A stretch of DNA of 64,000 nucleotides from Flavilitoribacter nigricans DSM 23189 = NBRC 102662 (GCF_002646595.1 NZ_PDUD01000011.1:202561-266560); one strand, 5' to 3'; shown: positions 32,180 through 41,706, counted from the first letter of the stretch. Made by a program: numbers and translations. The notes: generated by a model not told the origin, from the sequence alone.

Positions 32180-35047
32180 CTAAACGTCGATCGGCATGGC
32201 GATCTGCACTTCCGTACCCAAGCCCAGATTTTCCTCATCGGTAGGCGAGGGGCTGTAAATGTGGACCTGGGCGGCGTCCCCGTAGACTAATTTCAAGCGT
32301 TCGGCATTGAGGGTCAGGCCGATCCCATTGCCCCGATGATTGCCGTTGCGGGATGCTTTCATTCCCTGTCCATTGTCCCGAATACAGATCCAGAGTTGCC
32401 GGCTTTGTTCGCGGATATCCACCCAGAGTTTGCCCCGTTCCCGCAGGGGTGCAATACCGTGCAGGACCGCATTCTCCACGTAGGGCTGTAGAAGGAGCGG
32501 GGGTACGGAAATAGCCCGGGTGTCCAGTTGGTGGTCGATCTTCAGATCGTAGGTGAAATTGAAACGCAGCGCTTCCAGTTCGCAGTACTGGCCGACTACC
32601 TCGAGTTCTTCCTGTAGAGAAATGAAGTTTTCCCGCGTATGGCGCAGAGAGGCCCGCAGCAGGCTGGCCAGTTTCCCGAGATAGGACTGCGCCCGGTCCG
32701 ATTGTCCCGAACGGATGAGGTGCTGGATGGAATTCATACTATTAAACATGAAGTGGGGATTGAGCTGGGAGCGGATCGTCTGCAACTGGGATTCCACTCG
32801 CTGACGCCGGTTCAATTCCCGGAGCCGCAGCCGGCGTTGCCACCAGAGCGTTAGCAGTCCGATGACCAGCCCCCCGCCGAGCAATCCCAATAAGAGCAGC
32901 AGGATGTTCTTCCGTTGCTGTTTATCGATCAGGGGCGGCCCGGCTTCCAGTGCCTGAAGCCGCGGCAGCATTTCTTCGGAATAGTGCTCCGCTCCACTCA
33001 GCGTGCTGCTTATTTTGCCGCTTCGGTCCATGAGGTAGACCCGTGGATGCCGGTAATCATTAGTCTGTAAAAAAGTAGTCGCTACGGCCGGGCTGTTGAT
33101 CCGGGCGTGCCAGTGCCGGATATTTTCTCCTCTGGTGATCGGGCTATTTCCCGGCGGGCCCAAATGGAGAAATACGAATTGTACTCCGGGAACGAGACCG
33201 GGAGTTTTTTCCATCACCAGGGTTTTATCCCAATAATTATAGCCGCGAACGATCACGATTACCGACGGTTGGCCGTGCAGGTCGTACAGCGATACCGGCT
33301 GTCCGTCTTCGTCGTAAAGAGAAAGGTCGGGAAACATCGTTCCGGGTTTCTGGATGTCCTGCATTTTTTGAAAATGCTCCTGCAGTCGCCGGGTCAGTTT
33401 TCCTTCGGTGAAGATCGTTTGAAAATGTTGGAACAGGTGCTCCACCTGAGCGGGTTTGCTGCTTTGGTCCATCAATGACTTCAGGTTGTCAAAAGCGGTC
33501 TGGTAGAGCGGCCCGCCCGAATAGGTCAGCAGGGAAAAGTAATAAATGGGTTCGGAGGAACGGTAAATGAGGTTACCCATATTATTGCTCATGGAATCGA
33601 ACATTTTACGTTGCAAATGGAGGTGTTGCAGCGCCCGGTAGCCCGGTAGTGAGCGTCCGTAACCATCATACATGATTTGATCATCGACGTATTCCTGATA
33701 ATGCGGCGGTACCGGTTGGGGCGCTTCGGAACGGAATTGGAAAATATAGTGGAAAGAAAGGTTCAGATTGAGCGTTCCGGTCCGGAGAAAATCGATCTGC
33801 CGTTGTTGGAGAGCCACGAAATCGGGGGATAGTTGGTCCGCCAGTTCCGTGAGTTCCGCCTTGGCTTGTTTCGATTCTGCGAGGCGGTCCTGCCAGAATT
33901 GTTCCAGATCCGCTTCGTAGGGGCTATCCGGCTCGTTGGATTCCATCAGATCGAGATAGCGCGGATAGGTCTCAAAAAATCGGGTGAGATAATGGCATTC
34001 CTCCCGGGTGTTTCCGCTGATCTGCCATTGATCCTTATTCAGGAGATGGAGATCTAGATCATTGCCGGGTTGCAGGTAGCCCCATAGCGTCGTTCCATAG
34101 AGATCAGTCAGTTGGAAAAAGGTCGCTTCGCGGATGGTATCCTGCCATTCGAAGTTACCCTGCTCATCCACCCGTACCAGGTATTCGGCGTCTTCTCCCT
34201 GAAAATAGGGCGTTGTACGTAATAAAAAGGAACCGTTCTTGTGGGAAGGAGCCGAACCTTGGATCCGAGTGGTTATCTTACTGGCATCCATCCGGCCCTG
34301 CACCAAGGTATGAATGTCAAAGAAATAGTCCGGTCGTTTTACATCCTTCTTTAGCAGTTCGTGCTGCTCCATGTACCGGATCCAGTTGGTTTCCGGATCG
34401 ATATACAGGTCCCGCTGATCGTTAGCGCGGATGTGCCAGAGCCCGGCCTGTTTTTTTACCAGGGTCAGACGCGTGCCGTCGGGCGCTACCCAGGAAGTAC
34501 CCGGCTCCACCGTTTTGGGGTGCAGATAGGACAAAAAGTGGGTGAATTTTTCGGTCAATTCGGGCATCACTACCCGCGTCTCCAACTGGTACCCGTCCGG
34601 TACGGCGTATCCCGTCCGGATGCTGTCCGGATTTTCCTGCCCGATCACCTGTCCGTAAAAGTCCATTTCAAAACGGACGGTATCTCCCTGGGGAGTCCGG
34701 TTCATGCGTTTGCCGATATTGTAGTTGCCGACCCGGATGCTTTTCCCGTCCGTGGAATTGTAGGCATAAATGTGCAGCCGGACCAGTTCCACGGAGTATC
34801 GGTCATCGGAACGGTCGAGTACTTCGAGCTGGTACTTTAAGGCCTGTTTGTAAAGCGTGGGAAAGCGGTAACTATTTTTTTGCGAAGGTGGCTGTTTGGG
34901 GTCGGGATAATAATCGCGTTGAAGATCGACCTCTATTTCGTAAGTCTGTCCCGGTTCGAGTTGAAGTTTAAACGTAGTGCCTGCCGACTGGCCGGTAAGC
35001 TGAGTTAACAGGGAGAGCGAGCAGAATAATAAAAGGATAATTCTCAT
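32180..35047 (-). CDS. LytS-type sensor kinase with a large extracytoplasmic thioredoxin-like sensor
   Basis: The 955-residue protein has a signal peptide (1-19), a beta-rich domain (about 25-250), a DUF4369-like segment (about 255-345), a helical region (about 350-560), a thioredoxin-like domain (567-700, opening KPGTMFPDLSLYDEDGQPVS), one membrane helix (714-735) and a His_kinase/HATPase pair. The kinase part shows His765 in LNPHFMFNS, the N box PYVENAVLHG and the G boxes DNGQGM and GNGIGLTLN. At the place where TlpA proteins have WCxxC, this protein reads VRGYNYWDK, so the thioredoxin domain cannot do disulfide exchange. It is likely a sensor descended from a TlpA-like exported oxidoreductase. 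It forms a two-component system with the LytTR gene downstream. Confidence 0.9.
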   Translation of the reverse strand: MRIILLLFCSLSLLTQLTGQSAGTTFKLQLEPGQTYEIEVDLQRDYYPDPKQPPSQKNSYRFPTLYKQALKYQLEVLDRSDDRYSVELVRLHIYAYNSTDGKSIRVGNYNIGKRMNRTPQGDTVRFEMDFYGQVIGQENPDSIRTGYAVPDGYQLETRVVMPELTEKFTHFLSYLHPKTVEPGTSWVAPDGTRLTLVKKQAGLWHIRANDQRDLYIDPETNWIRYMEQHELLKKDVKRPDYFFDIHTLVQGRMDASKITTRIQGSAPSHKNGSFLLRTTPYFQGEDAEYLVRVDEQGNFEWQDTIREATFFQLTDLYGTTLWGYLQPGNDLDLHLLNKDQWQISGNTREECHYLTRFFETYPRYLDLMESNEPDSPYEADLEQFWQDRLAESKQAKAELTELADQLSPDFVALQQRQIDFLRTGTLNLNLSFHYIFQFRSEAPQPVPPHYQEYVDDQIMYDGYGRSLPGYRALQHLHLQRKMFDSMSNNMGNLIYRSSEPIYYFSLLTYSGGPLYQTAFDNLKSLMDQSSKPAQVEHLFQHFQTIFTEGKLTRRLQEHFQKMQDIQKPGTMFPDLSLYDEDGQPVSLYDLHGQPSVIVIVRGYNYWDKTLVMEKTPGLVPGVQFVFLHLGPPGNSPITRGENIRHWHARINSPAVATTFLQTNDYRHPRVYLMDRSGKISSTLSGAEHYSEEMLPRLQALEAGPPLIDKQQRKNILLLLLGLLGGGLVIGLLTLWWQRRLRLRELNRRQRVESQLQTIRSQLNPHFMFNSMNSIQHLIRSGQSDRAQSYLGKLASLLRASLRHTRENFISLQEELEVVGQYCELEALRFNFTYDLKIDHQLDTRAISVPPLLLQPYVENAVLHGIAPLRERGKLWVDIREQSRQLWICIRDNGQGMKASRNGNHRGNGIGLTLNAERLKLVYGDAAQVHIYSPSPTDEENLGLGTEVQIAMPIDV

Positions 35048-35199
35048 GAGCGCCAGGATTTGGTCATTTGCTGTAATTTATCGCATTTGACCTACCCGCG
35101 CAAGCCCGGTTGACAGCCTGGTAGGCGTCATTTATTAACTGGTAAGCTATCCGTTGGAACAGTGGAGGCGATCAATTGTCCACCTCCACCGTTCCATCC

Positions 35200-36378
35200 T
35201 TACCGGATCAACTGGGCGACCGTACGATCGAGTTCTTCCACCGTATTGTAATAATGCGGTGAGAGTCGCAGGGCCCATTCAACACCTTTCTCATCAAAAT
35301 CGATCAGCGCCGATCCACGGAAAACCAAAGAGCTGTTGATCCCCGCCTCTCGCAGGCGCGATTTGATCATCCCCGGTTTTTTGCCGGGAATATGGACAGT
35401 GACGATGCCACCGAGGTGTTCGCCCCGGTCCAGTACCCGGATCTGATCGTAGGGTGCGAATCTGTCCCGCAGATACGCGGCATTGTTCTTTACCTGCCGG
35501 GCGATATTGTCCATCCCGACCTTCAGTGCGTATTCCACAGCTGCTTTAGCTCCGAGCACCAGGGCGTAGGCCCGTTCCCAGTTCTCAAATCGTTTGGCGC
35601 TGTCCACCAGTTCGTAGCGGTCGGCATCCGGCCAGGTGGCGCTGTGCAGATCGAGAAACAGTGGGGCCATCGCCCGCTCCAACACCCGGTCGGAAACGTA
35701 GAGAAAACCGGCTCCCCGCGGCCCCCGCAGAAACTTGCGGAAGGTCGCCGTCAGATAATCACATTGGATCTCCTGTACGTCGAGCGGCAGCTGCCCTGCC
35801 GACTGGCAGGCATCCACCAGGTAAAGGCAGTCGTACTGCCGGCAGAGCGCTCCGATCTCCGCCACGGGCTGGATCAGTCCGGAATTGGTCGGGATATGCG
35901 TGACGGCAACCAGGCGCGGCCGGTGCGCTTTGATCAGATCCTCCACGGAAGACGGATCGACCCCACCGGCGGGCAGGTCCGCCGCCCGCACCAGCTGGAC
36001 GCCGAAGCGATCCTGCAATTGCAGAAAAGCGATCTGGTTGGAAACGTAGTCGTTGTTGGTCGTGAGGATCACGTCTCCCCGTTCAAAAGGGATGGAAGAC
36101 AAAGCGCGATTGTAGGAATCCGTAGCACTGGCCGTAAAGGCAATATTGTGGGCTTCAGTGTTCAGCAGGCGGGCTACTGCGGGATAAAATTCCTCAATTT
36201 CCTTGCGGGCCATGGCCGCCGCTTCGTAGCCGCCGTTGAGCAGTTCGAGTTCCAGATGATCGCGCATGGCTTCGATCACCGGTTTGGGCATGAGGGCTGC
36301 GCCGGCGTTGTTGAGATGGATAAAATTGGCTATCCCGGGAGTGTCTACCCGGAATTGCTGGATGTTCATATTGACCAT
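35200..36378 (-). CDS. Class V (SufS/NifS-fold) PLP-dependent aminotransferase
   Basis: The 392-residue enzyme begins FIHLNNAGAALMPKPV, has the cofactor region FTASATDSYNRAL and DACQSAGQLPLDV, and places the PLP lysine in TATFRKFLRGPRG. The C-terminal small domain (GGIVTVHIPGK, LRLSPHYYNT) fits the class V family. Close relatives include cysteine desulfurase-like and isopenicillin epimerase-like enzymes. No Fe-S assembly genes are adjacent and no catalytic Cys loop is obvious, so desulfurase activity is not supported. The true substrate is unknown. ATG starts at residues 1 and 4 are both possible. Confidence 0.85.
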   Translation of the reverse strand: MVNMNIQQFRVDTPGIANFIHLNNAGAALMPKPVIEAMRDHLELELLNGGYEAAAMARKEIEEFYPAVARLLNTEAHNIAFTASATDSYNRALSSIPFERGDVILTTNNDYVSNQIAFLQLQDRFGVQLVRAADLPAGGVDPSSVEDLIKAHRPRLVAVTHIPTNSGLIQPVAEIGALCRQYDCLYLVDACQSAGQLPLDVQEIQCDYLTATFRKFLRGPRGAGFLYVSDRVLERAMAPLFLDLHSATWPDADRYELVDSAKRFENWERAYALVLGAKAAVEYALKVGMDNIARQVKNNAAYLRDRFAPYDQIRVLDRGEHLGGIVTVHIPGKKPGMIKSRLREAGINSSLVFRGSALIDFDEKGVEWALRLSPHYYNTVEELDRTVAQLIR

Positions 36379-36635
36379 AAGGTTAATAATTTCGGGGAAT
36401 TGAATATGGATTGTGGGTTATTGAAAGTACTGACGTAAACTGGTTGGAGCCGGACTGTCTTTGAAACGTCAGCGTCAAATCACTTCGCGTCAAGTATAGA
36501 AGGTTTACTTAACAAAACATTTCAGCGGTAATTGGTTCGAAGACAGGTGGGATTTCTGCCGTATCCCCCGGATCGGCGACAAAATAGAGCAGGTAATAAC
36601 GGTCAGCGTGGGAGAGGAGCCGACTGTCTGTCGGG

Positions 36636-37277
36636 TCAATCCAGCCCCTTGAGGAAAGGTACAAAGCGAAAGGTATTGAATTTTTCCGTCTGGAAATCAT
36701 CCGCTCCCTTGCGGGTAATGCGGTACATGGTCTGTACTTTTTTCCCGACAGGGATCACGAGCATGCCGCCGACTTCGAGCTGATCCAGCAGGGCCTGCGG
36801 CACTTCCGCCGCTCCGGCCGTAACCAGTATTTTAGCGTAGGGAGCAAATTCCGGGAGCCCGTTGAACCCATCCCGGTGAAAACAGCGGATATTTCCCAGC
36901 TTGAGGTGGCGCAGCAGTTTTTTGGCATTTTCGTGCAGTTGGGCGTGGCGCTCTACCGTAAATACCCGGGCGCCCATGATGGCCAGAATAGCGGCCTGAT
37001 AACCCGAACCGGTACCGATCTCCAGGATCTTTTCGCGTTTTTTTACTTCCAGCAACTCGGTTTGGTAAGCTACGGTGAAGGGCTGGGAGATCGTCTGGCC
37101 CTTCCCGATCTGGAAGGGTTTGTCGGTATAGGCCCATTCCGCGAAAGCGTCGTCCAGAAAGAAATGCCGGGGCAGTACTTCCATGGCCGATAATACCCGT
37201 TCATCCTGTATCCCTTTCCGGCGCAATGATTCTACCAACTTTCGCCGTAACCCCTTATGTTTATAGCTGTCTTCCAC
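36636..37277 (-). CDS. pcm: Protein-L-isoaspartate O-methyltransferase
   Basis: The 213-residue enzyme methylates isoaspartyl residues in aged proteins so they can revert to aspartate. The AdoMet-binding motif ILEIGTGSGYQAAIL, the preceding IGKGQTISQPFTVAYQTELL and the later ILVTAGAAEVPQALLDQL are typical. The GTG start (VEDSYKHKGLRRKLV) gives the usual family length. A TTG 26 codons upstream is in frame but its extension lies over an intergenic heptamer-like repeat and is not family-like. The gene is divergent from the phosphohexomutase. Confidence 0.93.
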   Translation of the reverse strand: MEDSYKHKGLRRKLVESLRRKGIQDERVLSAMEVLPRHFFLDDAFAEWAYTDKPFQIGKGQTISQPFTVAYQTELLEVKKREKILEIGTGSGYQAAILAIMGARVFTVERHAQLHENAKKLLRHLKLGNIRCFHRDGFNGLPEFAPYAKILVTAGAAEVPQALLDQLEVGGMLVIPVGKKVQTMYRITRKGADDFQTEKFNTFRFVPFLKGLD

Positions 37278-37730
37278 TACAACGAGTATTAATTTATTCC
37301 TAGTTGCGATACCTGCATTGTCGAGCGTAGATGGTAGAGCGTAGAGAGACTGCAAGCGTTAAAATGAGTGATTTTGCTCCATTTTAACGATAGGTAATCC
37401 CTCTACCCGCTACTCTAAACCCTCTACCTATTTTACATCACAACTTAGATTAATTTGATTTTAATCCGTACGGTCCTTTGAATAAGTAAGATCGCCCAAT
37501 ATTACTATTTTTGCTCAGAAGCCCTCGGGAATTTTTCAACTTAATGCTAACACATGGTGGATTCGGGGTGTTTGGGGAATGGGAGTGTGGGGAGATGAGG
37601 AGAAGGGGTGAGTGGGAGAGGGGGTGATGGGGTCCAATGCAGTCCTTGCAAAAAAAATATCGTTGTTTTAGCGGTATGAGCAATAAACCAGTTCATGTTC
37701 TAACACTAAAAACCAATAGAAGCAATTCGA
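37278..37730. repeat. Divergent intergenic interval with inverted heptamer-like arms and a purine tract
   Basis: A perfect hairpin CGTTAAAATG/CATTTTAACG (37357-37389) is flanked on the left by GTAGATGGTAGAGCGTAGAG words and on the right by inverted CTCTACC words (37399-37430), so the arms are roughly complementary. At about 37552-37631 the plus strand becomes almost pure purine with repeated GGGGTG, GGGAG and GGTGATG words. A TATTTTTG box (37506-37513) might start the phosphohexomutase transcript. No gene is seen. Confidence 0.45.
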
Positions 37731-39128
37731 ATGACAAAAATTAAATTTGGAACCGACGGTTGGCGAGCCATCATCGCCAGGGATTACACGGTTGACAATG
37801 TAAAACGCGTGGCGGAAGCGACGGCTATCTGGCTGAAAAATCAGTCGGCCACCCAGGTGGTGATCGGTCATGACTGCCGTTTCGGTGGTGAAATGTTTGC
37901 GGAAACTGCGACGGGCATTATGGGAGCGTACGGACTGAAGGTCTTTCTGGCCAAGGGGTTTGTTTCTACGCCCATGGTATCGCTGGGCGTGGTGAAAACC
38001 GGATCGGATCTGGGGATCGTGATCACGGCGAGTCACAATCCTCCGTCTTATAACGGATTTAAACTCAAATCCCGGCTCGGCGGTCCGACAATCCCTTCCG
38101 ATGTGGCGGCGGTTGAAGCTGAGATCCCGGAGGTGTGCAGTGTGGAGCCGATGGACCTGGAAACAATGGAAGCAAAGGGTTTGCTGGAATACACCGATCT
38201 GGAAAATATCTACATCGAGCACATCAAGGATAGTTTTGATATGGATGCGATCCGTTCGTATGGTAACCGGATCGCCTACGATGCGATGTACGGAGCCGGC
38301 ATGAATGCCATGCGGGCCCTGCTGCCGGATGCGAATTTCCTGCACGCGGAATACAATCCGTCCTTCATGGGCCAGGCGCCGGAACCCATCCACCGGAACC
38401 TGACGGAACTGTCGGAATTCATTGCCAAGCACGATCACATTGCCCTGGGGATCGCCAATGACGGGGATGCCGACCGGATCGGGATGTACGATAGCAGCGG
38501 GAATTTTGTGGATTCCCACCATATCCTATTACTGTTGCTGTTGTACCAGCGGAAATACCGCAACATGGACGGCAAGGTGGTGATCACCTTTTCCGTGACC
38601 GAAAAAATGAAAAAGATGGCCCGGCTGTTCGGGCTGCCTGTAGAGGTGACGCCCATCGGGTTTAAATACATCGCCGAGATCATGGCCCGGGAAGATGTGA
38701 TCGTGGGGGGAGAAGAATCCGGTGGCCTCGCGGTCAAGGGGCATATCCCCGAGCGCGACGGGATCTACATTGCCTTTATCATTCTCGAATTTATGGCCAA
38801 AACCGGAAAATCCATTGAGGAACTGATCCAGGAAGTTTACGATATGGTGGGCCCCTTTGCTTACGACCGGGATGATGTCCACGTTGCTGAAGAACGCAAG
38901 CAGGAGATCATCAAAGTCTGCAAGACGGAGCCCTATAAGAAATTCGGTTCCTACAAGGTGGATAGCGTGGAAACCATCGACGGATTTAAGTTTATCATCG
39001 GAGACGATCGTTGGTTACTGATCCGTCCGTCGGGAACGGAACCGGTGTTGCGGGTATACGCTCAGGCACCTGATCTGGCGGAAACCCGGCAGCTCCTGGA
39101 TGCCGCCCGGGCCGAACTGGGTATTTAA
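37731..39128 (+). CDS. Phosphoglucomutase/phosphomannomutase-family phosphohexomutase
   Basis: The 465-residue enzyme has all four alpha-D-phosphohexomutase blocks: substrate-positioning FGTDGWRAII at the N-terminus, the phosphoserine loop VITASHNPPSYNG, the metal site GIANDGDADRIG, the sugar-specificity loop GGEESGGLAVKGHIPERDG, and the phosphate-binding RPSGTEPVLRVYAQA at the C-terminus. It moves phosphate between C1 and C6 of a hexose in sugar-nucleotide or glycogen metabolism. Which sugar is used cannot be read from the motifs. Its upstream region is the repeat-bearing interval shared with pcm. Confidence 0.93.
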   Translation: MTKIKFGTDGWRAIIARDYTVDNVKRVAEATAIWLKNQSATQVVIGHDCRFGGEMFAETATGIMGAYGLKVFLAKGFVSTPMVSLGVVKTGSDLGIVITASHNPPSYNGFKLKSRLGGPTIPSDVAAVEAEIPEVCSVEPMDLETMEAKGLLEYTDLENIYIEHIKDSFDMDAIRSYGNRIAYDAMYGAGMNAMRALLPDANFLHAEYNPSFMGQAPEPIHRNLTELSEFIAKHDHIALGIANDGDADRIGMYDSSGNFVDSHHILLLLLLYQRKYRNMDGKVVITFSVTEKMKKMARLFGLPVEVTPIGFKYIAEIMAREDVIVGGEESGGLAVKGHIPERDGIYIAFIILEFMAKTGKSIEELIQEVYDMVGPFAYDRDDVHVAEERKQEIIKVCKTEPYKKFGSYKVDSVETIDGFKFIIGDDRWLLIRPSGTEPVLRVYAQAPDLAETRQLLDAARAELGI

Positions 39129-39245
39129 AAATGCCCCTGCCTGTATATTGCCGGATAGCAGTCTGCTCGTCGAAATCCCGGAAAAGATGACCACTCCGGC
39201 CGGCATCCGACTGCTATCCTAAATCATAACATCATTACCTCCGCT

Positions 39246-40079
39246 ATGAGAAGTTTAAATTATTGCCTTTTCGCCTTATTGTTAAGCCTGACTTACGCCT
39301 GTGGCAGCGGTGAAACCACCGCCGATGATCCGGAGACTATGGACGCAGATCCTTCCGCTACAATTTCGGTGCAGGATCGGGATTCCCTCCGGGACCTCTA
39401 CCACGAGTTGATGGCCGCCATGGATGATACCCTGCCGCTAAATCTGATCCGGGAAGCGGGTAAGCTTTATCCGGTGGACGAAGCGCCGAAGGATACGGCT
39501 TTTTTCATCTTCCGGCAGCAGTTGATCGATGCCATCGACCGGCGGGACGTATTTGCGCTGATGGATGTGATCCATCCCGATATCAAAGTGAGCTTTGGCG
39601 GCGAAGGCGGTGTTGCCGACTTTGTGAGTACCTGGGAACTGGAAACTCCGGATAAAGCTCAGAACTCCCGGGTATGGAGCATCCTGAAACGGGTACTCGT
39701 AAACGGAGGGATCTTCGAAAACGGCGGAAAAACCTTCATTGCACCCTATATCTATGCCGTCTGGCCGGACGCTCACGATGCCTTTGAGCACGTGGCGATC
39801 ACCGGATCGGGGGTCCGTCTGCGGTCGGCACCCAACCTGCAGAGTCAAACCCTCACCATGGTTTCTTACGATGTGGTGAAACGACTGGAAACGACTCCGA
39901 AGGAAGAAACCATCGGTGGGGAAACTCACCCCTGGGAGAAGGTCCAGTTGCTGGGTGAGGAGGGCAAAGAAGGATACATTTACGGAAAATATATTGCCTC
40001 TTCCATCGATTACCGGGCGGCTTTCGAGCGGCAGCCCGACGGGAAGTGGCTGATGAACTTTCTGGTTGCCGGCGACTGA
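39246..40079 (+). CDS. SH3-domain lipoprotein
   Basis: The 277-residue protein starts with a lipoprotein signal (ALLLSLTYACGSG, lipobox Cys at residue 19). The N-terminal half (about 45-170) is helical with no family I can name. The C-terminal half holds a bacterial SH3 domain (about 180-250; GVRLRSAPNLQSQTLTMVSYDVVKRLE, WEKVQL, GYIYGKYIAS). SH3b domains often bind peptidoglycan or cell-surface ligands. It follows the phosphohexomutase by 117 bp and meets the ABC operon tail to tail with only 3 bp between stops. Confidence 0.75.
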   Translation: MRSLNYCLFALLLSLTYACGSGETTADDPETMDADPSATISVQDRDSLRDLYHELMAAMDDTLPLNLIREAGKLYPVDEAPKDTAFFIFRQQLIDAIDRRDVFALMDVIHPDIKVSFGGEGGVADFVSTWELETPDKAQNSRVWSILKRVLVNGGIFENGGKTFIAPYIYAVWPDAHDAFEHVAITGSGVRLRSAPNLQSQTLTMVSYDVVKRLETTPKEETIGGETHPWEKVQLLGEEGKEGYIYGKYIASSIDYRAAFERQPDGKWLMNFLVAGD

Positions 40080-40082
40080 TCA

Positions 40083-40769
40083 TTACAGGATCCGATCCAG
40101 ATCTGCCGCAATATCCTGCTGCAGCCGGGCCCGCAGGCGGGCGGTCATCTCCGGAAATTCGGCGGCCTCGTAGGTATGGCGAATGCTGCCTTCGGACAAG
40201 TGGCTGATCCGGTCGCAATTGCGGGTCAGCGTTTCCAGGATGTGGGAAGCGATCAGGATGGTCTTGTTCTTTTTGCCGAGTTCCTGAATGATGATCGATA
40301 GCTTTTCACTGCTTTCCAGATCCAATCCGTTAAAGGGTTCATCCAGTATCAGGATGGGCCGGCCCTGCGCCAGCGCTCCCAAAAAAGCCAGTTGCTTTTT
40401 CATGCCCGTGGAATAGGTGTCGACCAGTTGGTCGAGCGGAAGTTTGAAGATACTGTTCCAGTCCGCAATGGAGAAGTCGGTACCGGCCGAACGGCACAAT
40501 TGCAGGTATTCCCCACCGGTAATGTAACTGTAGAAATAATTACCCGTTTCGAGGAAAGCGATCTGCTGATAATTCAGCGGAAGCCCCTGCCAGGTGATGT
40601 GGCCGGAATCCGGCTGAAAGGTGCCGTAGATACATTTGAAAAGACTGGTTTTACCCGCTCCGTTGGTACCGAGTATGCCGTGGATGCTCCCGGACTGTAC
40701 CCGGAGATCCAGCTGGGATAAAACAAGCGGTTCAGCGTAGGAAAAGTTTAGGTCTTTAATTTCCAGCAT
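40083..40769 (-). CDS. ABC transporter ATP-binding protein
   Basis: The 228-residue ATPase has Walker A GTNGAGKT (34-41), signature YSTGMKKQLAFLGALAQ, Walker B ILILDEPFNGLD and the switch His in IASHILE. The start at MLEIKDLNFS is chosen because it is the normal beginning of the domain and overlaps the permease end by 14 bp, pointing to coupled translation; a longer frame exists but lacks family support. It forms an ABC-2 type exporter with the membrane gene upstream. The substrate is unknown. Confidence 0.93.
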   Translation of the reverse strand: MLEIKDLNFSYAEPLVLSQLDLRVQSGSIHGILGTNGAGKTSLFKCIYGTFQPDSGHITWQGLPLNYQQIAFLETGNYFYSYITGGEYLQLCRSAGTDFSIADWNSIFKLPLDQLVDTYSTGMKKQLAFLGALAQGRPILILDEPFNGLDLESSEKLSIIIQELGKKNKTILIASHILETLTRNCDRISHLSEGSIRHTYEAAEFPEMTARLRARLQQDIAADLDRIL

Positions 40770-41706
40770 GATCAAAAAAGTATTGTAAGCGACGCCGGGC
40801 TTTCCGGTGCAGAATAAAGAGGGCAAATAAACTCAGGGGAGCCAGGAAGGGAATGATCAACGTCAGCGATAACAAAGACACGGGCGTCTGACTGTTGGAC
40901 GACCGCCGCCCCGGCAAATAGGCACTGTATTTGTAAAAGATGGCACATCCCAATAGGATACCGGCATTTGCGAGAATAAAGAGCAGCAAATACCAGTATT
41001 GAAAATGGAAGATCAGGAACAGTGTGATCTGCGGCAAAAGCAACAAGCAAAATAAACGATAGTGTTCCCACCATTTCTTCAGCAGGAAACGCGAGCGCAG
41101 CGCACTTTCCAGCATCATTCGACTTTCCAGTTCATCGTAGAAGCCCAAGGCGATCAATAAAATAAAACTGATGCTTAAAAGCGGACCCGGGATGTAGCCG
41201 GAAAGCAGAATACCCGCCAGGTAGATCGGTACCAAAATCAACCACTGCTTCCGGACTCCACTGAGCCATTCAAACTGTTTGCTCGGTAGAAAAGTCAGTT
41301 GGAAGGTCCGTCCGTTGTCTTTGGATTTGCGGGCGGGCAGGAAAGCGATCAAGGCAACGGCTGTATGACTCCAGAGCAGGATCTCCGCTGAACCGCTGAG
41401 CCAGGCTACCGGAATACTCATCGGTAGTAAGGCCAGCTGATATTCCATGCCGACAATCAAGGGAACCGACCGGTGACATTTTCGCAAAAAAGCAAGGTCT
41501 TTTCTTTGAATGTGCAGGGCCAGGAACATTACGCCCAGTAGCAATGACGCTTGCCAGGCTGCAAGACCCGCCAGTTTATCCCAGATCACAAAAAGAAAAA
41601 TACCCGCCATGGGGAGGGCAACTACCAGCATCCAGCCAACGCCCCGCAGGGCACGGGCGGCCTGTTTGAGCCGTATCTGTAAAAGCAAAAGCAGGAAAGC
41701 TGGCAT
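40756..41706 (-). CDS. ABC-2-like permease subunit
   Basis: The 316-residue protein is mostly membrane (about eight hydrophobic helices, for example MLVVALPMAGIFLFVIW, IYLAGILLSGYIPGPLLSISFILL and FCLLLLPQITLFLIFHF). Basic residues sit between helices and there are no catalytic motifs. It overlaps the ATPase gene, which identifies it as the membrane half of the transporter. Sequence similarity to a named permease family is not evident to me. The first codon is near an ATG preceded by an A-rich stretch. Confidence 0.75.
   Translation of the reverse strand: MPAFLLLLLQIRLKQAARALRGVGWMLVVALPMAGIFLFVIWDKLAGLAAWQASLLLGVMFLALHIQRKDLAFLRKCHRSVPLIVGMEYQLALLPMSIPVAWLSGSAEILLWSHTAVALIAFLPARKSKDNGRTFQLTFLPSKQFEWLSGVRKQWLILVPIYLAGILLSGYIPGPLLSISFILLIALGFYDELESRMMLESALRSRFLLKKWWEHYRLFCLLLLPQITLFLIFHFQYWYLLLFILANAGILLGCAIFYKYSAYLPGRRSSNSQTPVSLLSLTLIIPFLAPLSLFALFILHRKARRRLQYFFDHAGN

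Noticed and set aside
36509..36700. A 63-codon minus-strand frame overlapping the end of pcm
   Set aside because: It overlaps the clear methyltransferase frame, and its translation has no family.
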